A stretch of DNA of 64,000 bases from Metabacillus sp. KUDC1714 (GCF_014217835.1 NZ_CP055263.1:4777501-4841500), one strand, 5' to 3'; positions 1 to 9,645 are shown, counted from the first letter of the stretch. The notes: generated by a model from the letters alone, not told the origin. Numbers and translations are program-made.

Positions 1-584
1 ATTTGCTTCATTCGGTGACTCTTTAACATTTCCGTATGTTCGTACTCTAATTCAAAACCATTTATAAGTAAGTTTTTCCAAATTAACGTTAGCTGTATGG
101 TAATGTCAATTTCATAGTATGGCGGATTTTGTTGAATCAACTGATTGATTTTTACAATAGCAGCTAAAATGTTTTTCGCCCAAAGCTCCTTTGCATCCAA
201 ATATAAGTAAGGTATATTAGTCGCTATAATATAGGGATTTACATAACTTGTATAAAGTTCTTGTGACAAAACAAAACTTGGAGAAACATTTAAACAAATA
301 TAGACACAGCCCGAATCATTTTTATCTTTCGCCATGTGCAAGCTGCCACTGTTTATAAATAGACCCTCACCTTCTCGAACCGCAAGTTTTTCTTCATTTA
401 TTTGAAAAATTGCTTCTCCTTTTACAATCAAAACAAATTGGAATTCATCATGCCAGTGATGTGGTATGTATCCATTTATATTTTGGTTAATCGTTGTTTC
501 ATAACATGCAATCGGCAACACAACTGTACGATGTTCAGTTAATTCTTTTAAACTTTGGTCAATCATAAAGTCTTTTATTTGCAT
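1..584 (-). CDS. AraC-family regulator, N-terminal cupin part (cut by window edge)
   Basis: The minus strand is open from an ATG at 584 to the window edge, so only the first 194 residues are visible. The N-terminal half contains a cupin-like stretch with HHWHDEFQFV at about residues 41-50 and a glycine-rich turn (REGEGLFINSG), typical of the sugar- or effector-binding arm of AraC/XylS regulators. The DNA-binding double helix-turn-helix would lie off the left edge and cannot be checked. A ribosome binding site (GAGGTGA) precedes the ATG. The gene is divergent from the EamA transporter at 704 and may regulate it; that pairing is inferred from position only. Confidence 0.75.
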   Translation of the reverse strand, partial: MQIKDFMIDQSLKELTEHRTVVLPIACYETTINQNINGYIPHHWHDEFQFVLIVKGEAIFQINEEKLAVREGEGLFINSGSLHMAKDKNDSGCVYICLNVSPSFVLSQELYTSYVNPYIIATNIPYLYLDAKELWAKNILAAIVKINQLIQQNPPYYEIDITIQLTLIWKNLLINGFELEYEHTEMLKSHRMKQ

Positions 585-703
585 GTTATCACCTCAATAT
601 ATTTATATTTTCTCATCCGATTTAGGTATTATTTCAAAGCTTCTTCACTTATCATATACAATAATATAACACTATTTTTATATTTAAAGGTGGAGAACCA
701 ATC

Positions 704-1648
704 ATGAATAGAAGAAAAGGATTATTTCTCGTTATAACGGGAGCAATATTTTGGGGGATTGGCGGCACAGTTGCAAAAAAGCTTTTTCAACAGTATGAAA
801 TCGATATAGATTGGCTTGTAACGACCCGATTGCTCATAGCTGGTTTTTTACTCTTAACCGTTCAATTTTTCGGAAAAGACCGTTCCCAAGTACTTGGTGT
901 TTGGAAAAATAGAAGGATAGCTATCCAATTGATTATCTTCGGGTTATTCGGCATGCTCACGGTTCAATATACATATATGGCTTCCATTCAACACGGTAAT
1001 GCTGCTGTTGCAACGCTATTACAATATTTAGCACCTATTATGATTATCGTTTACTTAATTTTCCGAAAACACACTGTTCTAACGCGAAGAGATTTATTGA
1101 CTGTTTCGTTGGCTTTGGTTGGGTCCTTTTTCTTATTAACAAACGGCTCTATCTCTCAATTATCTGTGCCAACACTTGCAATCGTTTGGGGTGTTTTATC
1201 TGGAATAGCTTTAGCATTTTATACATTGTATGCAGTTCCTTTACTGAAGCAATACGATTCCCTTGTTATTGTTGGCTGGGCGATGGTTATCGGTGGCTTT
1301 GCATTAAGTTTTATCCATCCACCTTGGCAAATGGGCTTTACTTACTTAACACTAGAAGCTTATTCATACTTAATCTTTGTTATCATATTTGGTACAATGA
1401 TTGCATTTTGGTTTTATATAGAAAGTTTACAAAGTCTATTACCAAAAGAATCCAGTCTTCTAGGTAGCGTAGAGCCACTAGCTGCTGTTTTAACAACGGT
1501 ATTTTGGTTAAAGGAACCCTTTGGATTTTTCCAATGGGTTGGTACAGCTTGCATCATGGGTATGATTTTATTATTAGCCTTGAAGAAACGGTCTTTTTCA
1601 GATACTAGCAAACCTCCTGAGAATGAAGAGCCCCTCAAAGTTAGTTGA
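704..1648 (+). CDS. EamA/DMT-family transporter
   Basis: This 314-aa polytopic membrane protein has about ten hydrophobic segments arranged as two EamA repeats, roughly residues 8-140 and 155-290. The opening [15 protein letters not shown] is characteristic of drug/metabolite-transporter exporters, and the tail after residue 292 is hydrophilic. Family members export amino acids, metabolites or drugs; the substrate cannot be told from sequence. The ATG at 704 follows AAAGGTGGAG at good spacing. The gene stands alone on the plus strand, divergent from the AraC-type regulator to its left, and a GC-rich hairpin begins inside its last codons. Confidence 0.85.
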   Translation: MNRRKGLFLVITGAIFWGIGGTVAKKLFQQYEIDIDWLVTTRLLIAGFLLLTVQFFGKDRSQVLGVWKNRRIAIQLIIFGLFGMLTVQYTYMASIQHGNAAVATLLQYLAPIMIIVYLIFRKHTVLTRRDLLTVSLALVGSFFLLTNGSISQLSVPTLAIVWGVLSGIALAFYTLYAVPLLKQYDSLVIVGWAMVIGGFALSFIHPPWQMGFTYLTLEAYSYLIFVIIFGTMIAFWFYIESLQSLLPKESSLLGSVEPLAAVLTTVFWLKEPFGFFQWVGTACIMGMILLLALKKRSFSDTSKPPENEEPLKVS

Positions 1649-1664
1649 TTAGAGGGGCATCTTT
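1628..1664 (+). terminator. hairpin overlapping the end of the EamA gene
   Basis: GCCCCTC (1630-1636) pairs with GAGGGGC (1652-1658) around the stop codon, followed by a weak T stretch (ATCTTT). It is a plausible intrinsic terminator, though the U tract is short. Confidence 0.5.
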
Positions 1665-1887
1665 AACTAACCTCCCTCTATATAGAAAGGAAAATCTCCC
1701 TATTTCTTCAAATTACGTAGTAGTTTGTTTTAATATTCATTTGAAGATTGGAATAATGATGTATTCAAGTGTAATTTTGGAAATAAGGTAAAAAACGACT
1801 GATATCTACCAAACCCCACTTATCCAAAAAATGGGTAACTAGTTAGATTCAAGCATCCGTTAATTCAAGAAGGAATGACTTTTATTT

Positions 1888-2499
1888 TCATTTTTTTAGA
1901 TTTTTCTTCATAAGAGATGCTACTTGTAGATTATCTTGTTGAGAAGTGTTTTCTAGATGCTTAATAATTAATTCTTGCCGTTCCACAGGATGATTTTGAC
2001 TTAATTTAGCCTTTGCTTCAATTTTTGTGATTTTTATTCTGAACGCTACAATTCCTTTACTCATACCTTTGATAAAATCGGGTTCTACATCATTTAAATT
2101 GTATGGACTATCTGTACTTTCATATTTATTTACTAAGTCATTTAAAGAATCGAATATCACTTTTTCATCTTCGATAATCTCAATCTTCCCATATAAATGG
2201 ATGGACACATAATTCCAAGTAGGCACTGCTTTAGTTGTTTCGTACCAAGAAGGTGAAATATAACAGTGTGGACCTTGGAAAATCACAAGTACTTGTTGGT
2301 TTTCAGCATCCTTCCATTGTTCGTTCGGACGTGCAAAATGACCATATAAAGCATTTTCAGATTTATTTAACATCAGTGGAAGATGTGTTGCGTAGGGTTC
2401 TCCTTTATGCTGAGAAAATAAGGTTGCAAAGCCATATTTTTCGATAAAATCATAAATTACTTCTTCATCCTCAATTTTAAACTGTTTAGGTATATACAT
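1888..2499 (-). CDS. paiB: PaiB-like FMN-binding transcriptional regulator
   Basis: This 203-aa protein begins MYIPKQFKIEDEEVIYDFI, the usual PaiB start, and has the split-barrel FMN-binding fold signature (FARPNEQWKDAE, VSIHLYGKIEII). In B. subtilis, PaiB with PaiA lowers expression of sporulation and protease genes. The start at 2499 follows AAAGGTGG. It lies 22 bp downstream of the PaiA-like acetyltransferase and is the last gene of a MarR-paiA-paiB unit, an arrangement that supports the assignment. Confidence 0.85.
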   Translation of the reverse strand: MYIPKQFKIEDEEVIYDFIEKYGFATLFSQHKGEPYATHLPLMLNKSENALYGHFARPNEQWKDAENQQVLVIFQGPHCYISPSWYETTKAVPTWNYVSIHLYGKIEIIEDEKVIFDSLNDLVNKYESTDSPYNLNDVEPDFIKGMSKGIVAFRIKITKIEAKAKLSQNHPVERQELIIKHLENTSQQDNLQVASLMKKNLKK

Positions 2500-2521
2500 A
2501 ATAATCCACCTTTCAAAAAAG

Positions 2522-3040
<519 letters not shown>

Positions 3041-3065
3041 TTAATTATAGCGCTCCTTTATATAG

Positions 3066-3518
3066 TCAATAATTTCTCTTGTTTCCCTTTTTTACAAATT
3101 CCCAGTCTTTTTCTATATTTTTTCTAACTCTTTGAAGAAGATTGAAAATGGCTACTTCTTCTTTTTCGGAAAGTCCCTCTAATGCAACGCTATTAGAATA
3201 ATCATTTTCTCTTTTAATAAAAGGATGAACATTTTTCCCTTTTTCTGTTGGAAACAGTTTTTTAATTTTTTTGTTATGTTTATCTTCTTTTTTTTCAATA
3301 AAGCCATTAATTTCAAGTTTTTTTATAGCACGAGCTGCTGTTGTTCGATCTACTTTTATCATCTCTGCTAACTTTTCTTGAATAATTCCTGGGTTTTCAC
3401 ATATTCGTACAAGGTACAAATACTGCCCTTTCGTAAGGTCATATTCTTTAAATTCGATATTACTTATAGAATCTAATGCCCTTGCTATCATTCCAATTTC
3501 ACGAAGAATTTCCTTCAT
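3066..3518 (-). CDS. MarR-family transcriptional regulator
   Basis: This 150-aa protein has the MarR winged helix (EYDLTKGQYLYLVRICENPG, then DRTTAARAIKKLE as recognition helix, and a basic wing EKKEDKHNKKIKKL). It is the first gene before paiA and paiB. AAGGAG precedes the ATG at 3518. MarR proteins usually repress their own operon through short palindromes, and two such palindromes lie just upstream, so this protein probably controls the polyamine-acetylation operon. Confidence 0.85.
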   Translation of the reverse strand: MKEILREIGMIARALDSISNIEFKEYDLTKGQYLYLVRICENPGIIQEKLAEMIKVDRTTAARAIKKLEINGFIEKKEDKHNKKIKKLFPTEKGKNVHPFIKRENDYSNSVALEGLSEKEEVAIFNLLQRVRKNIEKDWEFVKKGNKRNY

Positions 3519-3544
3519 AATAAACTCCTTAGTACATGTTTTTG

Positions 3545-3603
3545 TTGTAAATACAATAAAAATGGTATGTATTAAATTTAATCTAACTTTGTTGCATTTG
3601 CAA
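3545..3603 (-). promoter_or_regulatory. two MarR-type palindromes upstream of MarR-paiA-paiB
   Basis: TTGTAAATACAA (3545-3556) and TTGCATTTGCAA (3592-3603) are 12-bp palindromes with TTGnA/TnCAA arms, the usual MarR operator shape. They lie 27-85 bp upstream of the MarR start codon. Binding is inferred. Confidence 0.5.
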
Positions 3604-3876
3604 TAAAAAAATAATTATATTGAGGTTTTTAATGTATTAGGAATTTTTATAGTAACCCTTGTTATTTCTTTCACTATATAATCAGATCTTGGAACTTTAC
3701 CTTTTGTGTACTTTTGGTGGGCTGTCCATAAATGTGGGGCTTACAGTGGGAAGTTGGGAAATCTAATACTTGAACTTTCATAAGTTCTATATACCTTTTA
3801 TCATATCATCTTGCCACCAATTTAACTTGATAAATTTCCCAAAAATCTTATTGTGGAAACCTGCCATTTGAATAAG
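3604..3876. other. non-coding stretch, nothing recognised
   Basis: AT-rich spacer between the MarR operon promoter and the nucleotidyltransferase terminator. No supported ORF, RNA or clear repeat was seen. Confidence 0.4.
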
Positions 3877-3906
3877 AAAAAAGCTTTACTCCTATTAAAG
3901 TAAAGC
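3877..3906 (-). terminator. intrinsic terminator of the nucleotidyltransferase gene
   Basis: GCTTTACT (3883-3890) pairs with AGTAAAGC (3899-3906). On the minus strand the stem is followed by six T residues, 32 bp after the stop codon. Related hairpins end other single genes in this window. Confidence 0.8.
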
Positions 3907-3937
3907 AACAGTTTGCTTAATATGTTACGCTTAAAAT

Positions 3938-4567
3938 TCACCTCGGCAAACTCACTTCAGAATAAAAGTAAGATAAATTTTGTGAAGAAAGAGCCTTATT
4001 TATCAATTCTTTATTATATCCATAATTCTTTAATGTGGTTAAGATTGATTCAACTCTCTCTTGCCGTTTTCGTTTTAAATTTGATTCCAATTGTATCTCT
4101 AATGGAACAGTAGGAATTGTGTATTCACCGATACTTACGTTTTTAGAATGGCTCCAAATATATTGTCCACCCTCCCACATTCCTTCGCCTGTCAAAGAGT
4201 CAGGGATTCCAGCTGGATTAGAAATATGAACAACTTCTACATTAAAACCACTAATTTCCCATCTAGCTTTAGTCCAAGTGAAACCCGAAGTGAATGTTTG
4301 ATTAAATACAGGCTCTTCTTTAGATGATAACCAATCATTACTGCTTCGATTTTCACATTTGGAAGAAAGAGCAAAGTCATTAAGTAATTCAGCAAATTGT
4401 GATACTCCTTCTTTATGTTTAACATAAATATCGACATCACCTGGTTCCATCTCACAACCTTGTAGCACAGAACCTACTGAACCGACTAATATCCACTCAA
4501 TTTTTGTATCCGATTGAAAATAAATTTCACACACTTTAGCTAATGCACTTTTCCAACTTTTATCCAT
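3938..4567 (-). CDS. nucleotidyltransferase-domain protein
   Basis: This 209-aa protein has the nucleotidyltransferase signature WILVGSVGSVLQG followed by PGDVDIYV at about residues 25-50, giving the G-S and D-x-D metal-binding residues of the polymerase-beta superfamily. The rest is not diagnostic. Family members transfer nucleotides to small molecules, including some antibiotics, or act as antitoxin partners; the substrate here is unknown. GAGGTGAG precedes the ATG. The gene stands alone with its own terminator, in a run of small enzyme genes. Confidence 0.7.
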   Translation of the reverse strand: MDKSWKSALAKVCEIYFQSDTKIEWILVGSVGSVLQGCEMEPGDVDIYVKHKEGVSQFAELLNDFALSSKCENRSSNDWLSSKEEPVFNQTFTSGFTWTKARWEISGFNVEVVHISNPAGIPDSLTGEGMWEGGQYIWSHSKNVSIGEYTIPTVPLEIQLESNLKRKRQERVESILTTLKNYGYNKELINKALSSQNLSYFYSEVSLPR

Positions 4568-4635
4568 TACTCACCTCATTGATACTAATTCAATAACAAT
4601 CTCTTTTAATAGATCCGTTCTATGAAATGATTCTT

Positions 4636-4989
4636 TTACTCAATTTCTTCATAGAATGTAATTTTATTTGAGAAAGGGTCAATAACTGTTAATTCTATAG
4701 TACCCCAAGGTGTTTTCTCTACAGCTGGTTTAGCGTACGAATATTCTTTTTCTGATAATAAAGAATGATAACTTTTCAACTCATTTATTTTAATTCGAAT
4801 TGCACTACCTGGAGATGAATCACCATGATGTTCGGAAAGATGTAACACAGCATCATTTAAAGAAACTTGAAAATAAAAAGGCATATTTTCTTCATATTGA
4901 TGTTTCCAATCCATTTTAAAGCCTAAGTATTTAATGTAAAACGAATGAGTTTTTTCAATATCAAAAATTCGAAAGATAGGTATAATCAT
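4636..4989 (-). CDS. VOC (glyoxalase/bleomycin-resistance-like) protein
   Basis: The best start is the ATG at 4989, preceded by AGGAGTG, giving 117 aa; the frame is open further upstream but has no ribosome binding site there. The sequence IPIFRIFDIEKTHSFYIKYLGF and the ending DPFSNKITFYEEIE are the two paired beta-alpha-beta modules of the vicinal-oxygen-chelate superfamily. The length fits bleomycin-binding-like dimers. Ligand and reaction are unknown. Confidence 0.8.
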   Translation of the reverse strand: MIIPIFRIFDIEKTHSFYIKYLGFKMDWKHQYEENMPFYFQVSLNDAVLHLSEHHGDSSPGSAIRIKINELKSYHSLLSEKEYSYAKPAVEKTPWGTIELTVIDPFSNKITFYEEIE

Positions 4990-5137
4990 TAAAAATAGCA
5001 CTCCTATACAATTTTGGTTTAGAGATTCCTTCATTAAATCTCGTTAAATTCAACAAAAATAAAATCCTCCTATTCTAATTAGATATTTAGACATCATATC
5101 AGCAAATTCCTTCCTCAACTCCCTTGTGAGGAACAAC

Positions 5138-5167
5138 AAAAAGCTCTACTCCTTATTGAAGTAAAGC
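5138..5167 (-). terminator. intrinsic terminator of the methyltransferase operon
   Basis: GCTCTACT (5143-5150) pairs with AGTAAAGC (5160-5167), with one wobble. The minus strand continues into five T residues. It is a close relative of the hairpin at 3883-3906. Confidence 0.75.
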
Positions 5168-5246
5168 TTTCGCACAAGCCAAAATCCTTGATATGAATGG
5201 TTCTTTTTTAGAGATTGTGTGAACTAAGAAACAAATAAACAAGGAA

Positions 5247-5849
5247 TCACTTTATACTACTGGATATAAACATTGAGGCATCTTGATTCATAAAAATACG
5301 ATTTCCATGATAGAAAGTATTAATTTCAATTGATTTAAATCCAACTTCAGATAATCTTTTTTTCAGTTCTTCATGTGAAAAACCGTTATGAACTTTCGGA
5401 TGATTTATTTTATCGTTTTTGTCAAAATCAATAATAATTAGCTTGCCACCATTATTTAAAATGTTGAACAAACTTTGTAAAATATTTTTAGTATCCGGTA
5501 TATGAAGTAGGACTAGTGACATTAAAACTATGTCTGCCTTAAGTTCAGTTGTTTCTTGAGTGAAATCTGAATAAAGTACTTTTGAGTTGGTAATTCCTTT
5601 GTGAGAAATTTTAGCATTCGCAACATCCAACATTTGCTTAGATGAATCCACTAACAAAATAGAATCTACTAAATCTGATAATTCTAAACTAATTAGGCCA
5701 GTACCACTTCCATAGTCTATTAAAGATTTTGATTTACTATTTCGTAATTCTGGTCTTACTTCCTTAACTATAACTTTAGCTATTTCAATTCTTTCTTCTG
5801 TATCATATCTTTTTGCCATCTGTTCAAAAACGTTAATTTCCAAATTCAA
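5247..5849 (-). CDS. class I SAM-dependent methyltransferase
   Basis: This 200-aa protein has the SAM-binding motif I LIDYGSGTGLISLEL at about residues 43-57 and motif II ILLVDSSKQML, followed by VLMSLVLLHIPD. These define a Rossmann-fold methyltransferase acting on a small molecule; the acceptor is unknown. No ATG is well placed at the N-terminus. A TTG at 5849 or at 5843 follows AGGAG, the second at better spacing. It lies 23 bp downstream of a hexapeptide acetyltransferase and is probably cotranscribed with it. Confidence 0.8.
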   Translation of the reverse strand: MNLEINVFEQMAKRYDTEERIEIAKVIVKEVRPELRNSKSKSLIDYGSGTGLISLELSDLVDSILLVDSSKQMLDVANAKISHKGITNSKVLYSDFTQETTELKADIVLMSLVLLHIPDTKNILQSLFNILNNGGKLIIIDFDKNDKINHPKVHNGFSHEELKKRLSEVGFKSIEINTFYHGNRIFMNQDASMFISSSIK

Positions 5850-5872
5850 CTCTCCTATTTCTTTGAAGGAAA

Positions 5873-6409
5873 TTATATACTTTTTAGTATTTTCGCTGGG
5901 TTTCCAGCTACTATTGTATTAGAAGGAACATCTTTTGTAACAACAGAGCCAGCAGCAACGATTGAATTATTGCCAATAGTAACTCCTGCTAAGATTACAC
6001 AACTTCCACCTATCCATACATCGTTACCAATTTTAATTGGTATCCCATATCCACTCTTATTCCTATCTTTAGGTTCGATTGAATGACCAGCAGTATATAT
6101 TCCCACATTGGGACCTATCATACAGTTGTGACCGACCCTAACTTCCGCCATATCTAAAATAGTACAATTATACCCAGCATAAAAGTGATCACCAACATGT
6201 ATATTGTAACCTAAGTCACAATGGAAATTGTGTTCAATACTAGGGTTTACTCCTACACTCCCAAATAACTCCTCGATAATTTCCTCTTTCTTTGTAAAAT
6301 CTTCTATATCACTATTGTTAAATTTTTGAACGAGTTTATGGGCACGTATATTTTTAAATTTTAGTTCCTCAGTACCACGGTCATAAAAGATTTTCTCTTT
6401 ATCACTCAC
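5873..6409 (-). CDS. maltose/galactoside O-acetyltransferase-like hexapeptide protein
   Basis: This 178-aa protein is a left-handed beta-helix acetyltransferase. Hexapeptide repeats (VRVGHNCMIGPNVGIYTAGH, then IGNDVWIGGSCVILAGVTIG) run from about residue 75 to 170, and AGHS contains the likely catalytic histidine. The N-terminal helix pair fits the maltose acetyltransferase (Maa) subfamily, which acetylates sugars. It starts at a GTG (6409) nine bases after GGAGG. It precedes the methyltransferase gene in the same direction. Confidence 0.85.
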   Translation of the reverse strand: MSDKEKIFYDRGTEELKFKNIRAHKLVQKFNNSDIEDFTKKEEIIEELFGSVGVNPSIEHNFHCDLGYNIHVGDHFYAGYNCTILDMAEVRVGHNCMIGPNVGIYTAGHSIEPKDRNKSGYGIPIKIGNDVWIGGSCVILAGVTIGNNSIVAAGSVVTKDVPSNTIVAGNPAKILKSI

Positions 6410-6493
6410 ACCTTGTTTCCTCCCATCACCTAATGTAAATTAATAAATTAATAGTACCATAATCTTCAACTAACCTCGGTTTACTGGAACTGC

Positions 6494-7456
6494 TTATGGG
6501 CAAAATAAGTATAATCTGTTTTGTAAACACTCTAAAACTTCTTCTGGCATTTCCTTGACCTTGATATCCCCTCCTAGAAAAAGTAGCCAATTTGTTATTT
6601 TATTCAATTCTTCAGAATTATTAACATTGACAAAGGTCTTTAGAATGGCTGTAGCTTGGTAAGGATTCGTATAGGAAATTGAAACTTTTAAAGGGTGATA
6701 TTTTTTGAACTGAGCAATCGCCTTTGGACCAAGTTCAAGGACAAGGTTGATTACTTCTTCCTGCTTACTTAGCTTTTCTAAAATCTTTTTTTTACTTAAT
6801 CTTTTTTTCATTGGGTAGGGTTTTACATTGGTGAGATTGTCGACATGAAAAATCTGCTTCTTTTCTTCCTTTAAGTCAAAGCCTTCAATCAGCCACAGGC
6901 TTTTTTCACGATAAAGGTTTAATAGAAAAATTGGATAAGACTTTATTACATTTTCTTCTTTAATTGTAATCATTAAATATCTATCCAAAAGAAGAATTTG
7001 GATGAGTTTTTCTAACATGGGATGTGGGAGGTCCGACAGATCAAGTAGGTCAGGATTATTCGGGTTGGTCCCTTCAAATAGCAAAATTTGATTTAAAAGA
7101 ACAAGATCATCTTGTTGGTTTTCTGAGATGAGGCCTAGTAACTTTTCAGCTAAAGACTGACGACTCTTTAGATAGGGAAGTTGTTGGTTTCTTGTGGCCA
7201 TAAAGGCAATAAAAAGAGCTTTGACCTCATTATCGGTAAAGCGAACATCGGCCAGGACAGAATTGTGCATGACAAAATAACCGCCATCCCTTCCAACTTC
7301 AGCAACAAGTGGCATCCCCATTGACTCTATTTCTCTGATATCTCTAATAGCTGTCGAACGAGAGATGTTAAATTCTTGCATGATTTCAGAAATTGTAAAG
7401 TGGGAGCGGTTGTTGATATACCGCATAATGATATTAATCCGTTCAACTTTTTTCAT
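6494..7456 (-). CDS. YafY-type HTH-WYL transcriptional regulator
   Basis: This 320-aa regulator has an N-terminal DeoR-like helix-turn-helix (FTISEIMQEFNISRSTAIRDIREIE, about residues 18-42) and a C-terminal WYL-type ligand-binding domain (LWLIEGFDLKEEKKQIFHVD, about residues 188-207). AGGAG lies five bases before the ATG. It is divergent from the gene at 7567, whose product has a small-molecule effector-binding fold, an arrangement common for this regulator type and suggesting control of the neighbouring pair. Confidence 0.85.
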   Translation of the reverse strand: MKKVERINIIMRYINNRSHFTISEIMQEFNISRSTAIRDIREIESMGMPLVAEVGRDGGYFVMHNSVLADVRFTDNEVKALFIAFMATRNQQLPYLKSRQSLAEKLLGLISENQQDDLVLLNQILLFEGTNPNNPDLLDLSDLPHPMLEKLIQILLLDRYLMITIKEENVIKSYPIFLLNLYREKSLWLIEGFDLKEEKKQIFHVDNLTNVKPYPMKKRLSKKKILEKLSKQEEVINLVLELGPKAIAQFKKYHPLKVSISYTNPYQATAILKTFVNVNNSEELNKITNWLLFLGGDIKVKEMPEEVLECLQNRLYLFCP

Positions 7457-7566
7457 CTGGACTCCTAAACAGTATCATTTTTTGACATGATTTAAGACTA
7501 TGATATATCTATCAAGTGAAGTCTACAAGTAATTTGATAAATTTAAAAAAGAGGAAGGTTTTGAAT

Positions 7567-8046
7567 ATGACAAATTATATCTTAGAAGAAAAAGACAGCT
7601 TTACTGTTTTGGGTTTTGGAACTGAGCTTAAGAGTCATTACACAGACTTTGCTGGCATAAACAAAGAAAAGTCTGATTTTTGGAATGCCTTCAGCCAAGA
7701 CGGTAGACTAGACGCATTAAAAGCCTTAGCTATAAATGACTACGTTTTTGCTGTGAACGAAGCTGTGAATAACAAGATGATGCATTATGCTGGAGTCATG
7801 ACAGAAGCACCAGCACCAGAAGAAGCCAGAGTTATCCAATTTCCTAAGGGTGATTACCTAGTTGTTAAAGGCGAAGCGAAGACAGCTGATGAATTGAATA
7901 TTACACTTGCTGGCATTGCCTTTGGTCAAGTCTTGCCAGATGCTAAGAATTTTGCCTATGTTGGTGGGCCAAATGCAACGGTTGAGATGGGGCAGCGAAA
8001 TGGGTTAATTTTTGGTGAAATGTGGATTCCTGTTGTTAGGAAATAA
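7567..8046 (+). CDS. GyrI-like/AraC effector-binding-domain protein
   Basis: The frame is open from a GTG at 7516, but the ATG at 7567 is preceded by AGAGGAAGG, so the product is 159 aa. It looks like a stand-alone effector-binding (GyrI-like) domain, with KSDFWNAF and a C-terminal IFGEMWIPVVRK. Such proteins bind or hydrolyse small hydrophobic compounds. It is divergent from a WYL regulator and followed 21 bp later by a gene of unknown function, with a terminator after the pair. Confidence 0.75.
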   Translation: MTNYILEEKDSFTVLGFGTELKSHYTDFAGINKEKSDFWNAFSQDGRLDALKALAINDYVFAVNEAVNNKMMHYAGVMTEAPAPEEARVIQFPKGDYLVVKGEAKTADELNITLAGIAFGQVLPDAKNFAYVGGPNATVEMGQRNGLIFGEMWIPVVRK

Positions 8047-8067
8047 AGATTTTATGGAGGGATGGAA

Positions 8068-8532
8068 ATGTCCTATATCATAGATTTTAAAAATGTGTCT
8101 AAGGTTGGTTTAGAATCTTCCCCTGTAGTAGAAGCGCTTGCTGGTTTACGTGCAAATGAATCCCGTTACTTTATGAACAAATACAAGCATGAATTTACAG
8201 TTGTGCCAGCTAGCGAAAGCAAGGAGACACTTGATTATGTGAACCAAATTTTGAAAGAAGAACGTGATATTGAGTTTACGGCCAAACCTTTAGAAACGTC
8301 GCGTTTTCAAGTGGGAAATATCAAATTTGCCTACGTCTTTTATGAGGATGGCCTTAGTGTAAACGTCATGTATACGGTTGATGATCCTAAGAAGCGTGCC
8401 GTTGGTTTTAAGCTTTCTGAGGAGATGGAGGTTCCAAAGGAATTAGAAGGAAAGTTTAAGTTTGCTAGGCAGAAGTCTAAACTAGCTGGAACAATACGGG
8501 GCTCGTTTTTTGTAATTAAAGGAGAATATTAA
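8068..8532 (+). CDS. protein of unknown function, cotranscribed with GyrI-like gene
   Basis: The ATG at 8068 is chosen because GGAGG ends seven bases before it; an ATG at 8062 is too close to that site. The 154-aa product is soluble and basic, without signal peptide or membrane segment. I do not recognise the family. It follows the effector-binding-domain gene closely and shares its terminator, so the two probably form an operon under the divergent WYL regulator. Confidence 0.7.
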   Translation: MSYIIDFKNVSKVGLESSPVVEALAGLRANESRYFMNKYKHEFTVVPASESKETLDYVNQILKEERDIEFTAKPLETSRFQVGNIKFAYVFYEDGLSVNVMYTVDDPKKRAVGFKLSEEMEVPKELEGKFKFARQKSKLAGTIRGSFFVIKGEY

Positions 8533-8552
8533 AGAGCGAAATTGGAAGAAAA

Positions 8553-8595
8553 AGAAGATGAACACTACATTTTGTAGAAATTCATCTTCTTTTTG
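8553..8595 (+). terminator. intrinsic terminator after the 7567-8532 operon
   Basis: AGAAGATGAA (8553-8562) pairs with TTCATCTTCT (8581-8590), with an inner CTACA/TGTAG stem, followed by a run of T. Confidence 0.85.
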
Positions 8596-8753
8596 GTTTG
8601 AAGGGGCATTTGTCAATAGCCCCTAAATGAAGATTTTTTTAGTTGTTTGTTAAATAAAAGCGCCTGATTATACAACAAGATTAAATATATGGATTATCAG
8701 AGTTATAATTACTAAATCTCATTTTCCTGAAGGATGCAAAATTTCTTCGTAGA

Positions 8754-9224
8754 TTAATACCAAGTAGTTTTAGCTGTGCCACCTCCAGCAGCTCCAATGG
8801 CGTAAGCCTTATACCCAACACCATTATATACTTGTGCAGTATGACAAGAGGTTTGACCACGATTTATCCTTCCGTTACCACCACTACTAGCACAAGAATA
8901 AGACGTTCTTTTAGAACCGCTACTAGTATAACTATACACCGTTGCATTTCCAAAGGCATCTATCGGAGCAGCATTAGTTAGCTTCATATAAGCCCAAGAT
9001 GTTTGACACTTATAACTCCATTTTAGGTATACAGTTCCAAGATAATAACCGTTGGGGTCAATAATATGTTTTGAAGCTTTGGTGACGCCATCACTTGAAC
9101 AGCCTGTAGTAATAGGATTTGTACCATCATAAGATAGGGCAGATGCTTTTTCAGCTGGTGAAACCGCAAATATCAGACCAAAGACAAAAGTAATAATCAT
9201 CCCAATATTAAATAGTTTTCTCAT
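8754..9224 (-). CDS. secreted DUF2690-like protein
   Basis: This 156-aa protein has a clear signal peptide (basic MRKLF, hydrophobic core, cleavage probably near ASA-LS at about residue 29). The mature part begins YDGTNPITTGCSSDG, the pattern I associate with the DUF2690 family (B. subtilis YjfA type). It has four further cysteines that could pair, and a small glycine- and serine-rich C-terminus. It is an extracellular protein of unknown role. AGGAGG precedes the ATG. Confidence 0.75.
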   Translation of the reverse strand: MRKLFNIGMIITFVFGLIFAVSPAEKASALSYDGTNPITTGCSSDGVTKASKHIIDPNGYYLGTVYLKWSYKCQTSWAYMKLTNAAPIDAFGNATVYSYTSSGSKRTSYSCASSGGNGRINRGQTSCHTAQVYNGVGYKAYAIGAAGGGTAKTTWY

Positions 9225-9317
9225 TAAAATTCCTCCTAAGTACTTATAAAACGATGCTTTACCTTACTGCCTCATACACATAACTTTCAGCACCTTAAGA
9301 ATAAAGTGATTCTTCTC

Positions 9318-9416
9318 CTAAGTAATCCCATCCCATCCGTTTGCAAATGTAGAAGATGGGACCAACAACGCAGTTACCAATGCCACGAAACTCATTTTCA
9401 ACTTTTTCATGCTCAT
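9318..9416 (-). CDS. small secreted or membrane peptide, 32 aa
   Basis: Within a longer open frame, the likely start is the ATG at 9416 (or 9410), directly after GGAGAGAAGG. The 32-aa product is a basic, hydrophobic signal-peptide-like sequence (MKKLKMSFVALVTALLVPSS) ending TFANGWDGIT. Cleavage after TFA would release a seven-residue peptide, NGWDGIT. It lies 94 bp upstream of the DUF2690-like gene in the same direction. It may be a signalling peptide, a leader, or the remnant of a larger secreted protein. Confidence 0.5.
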   Translation of the reverse strand: MSMKKLKMSFVALVTALLVPSSTFANGWDGIT

Positions 9417-9645
9417 TCCTTCTCTCCGTTTTGAATTGAACGTTCCCTTTTTACTATATATAAATAAGGGAATATTTAACAGATGCTTTCGTTCTGGTTT
9501 TGTTCTGATGCAAAAGCTACAAAATACCTGCAACTTATCTCTAAAAGAGAAGAACGGTCAAAATGCTATAACCTTTTGAGGATGTAGAAATAATTACTCC
9601 ACACAAACCCAGTTAACATAATCGCAACTATCAGAAGTAAGCCAA

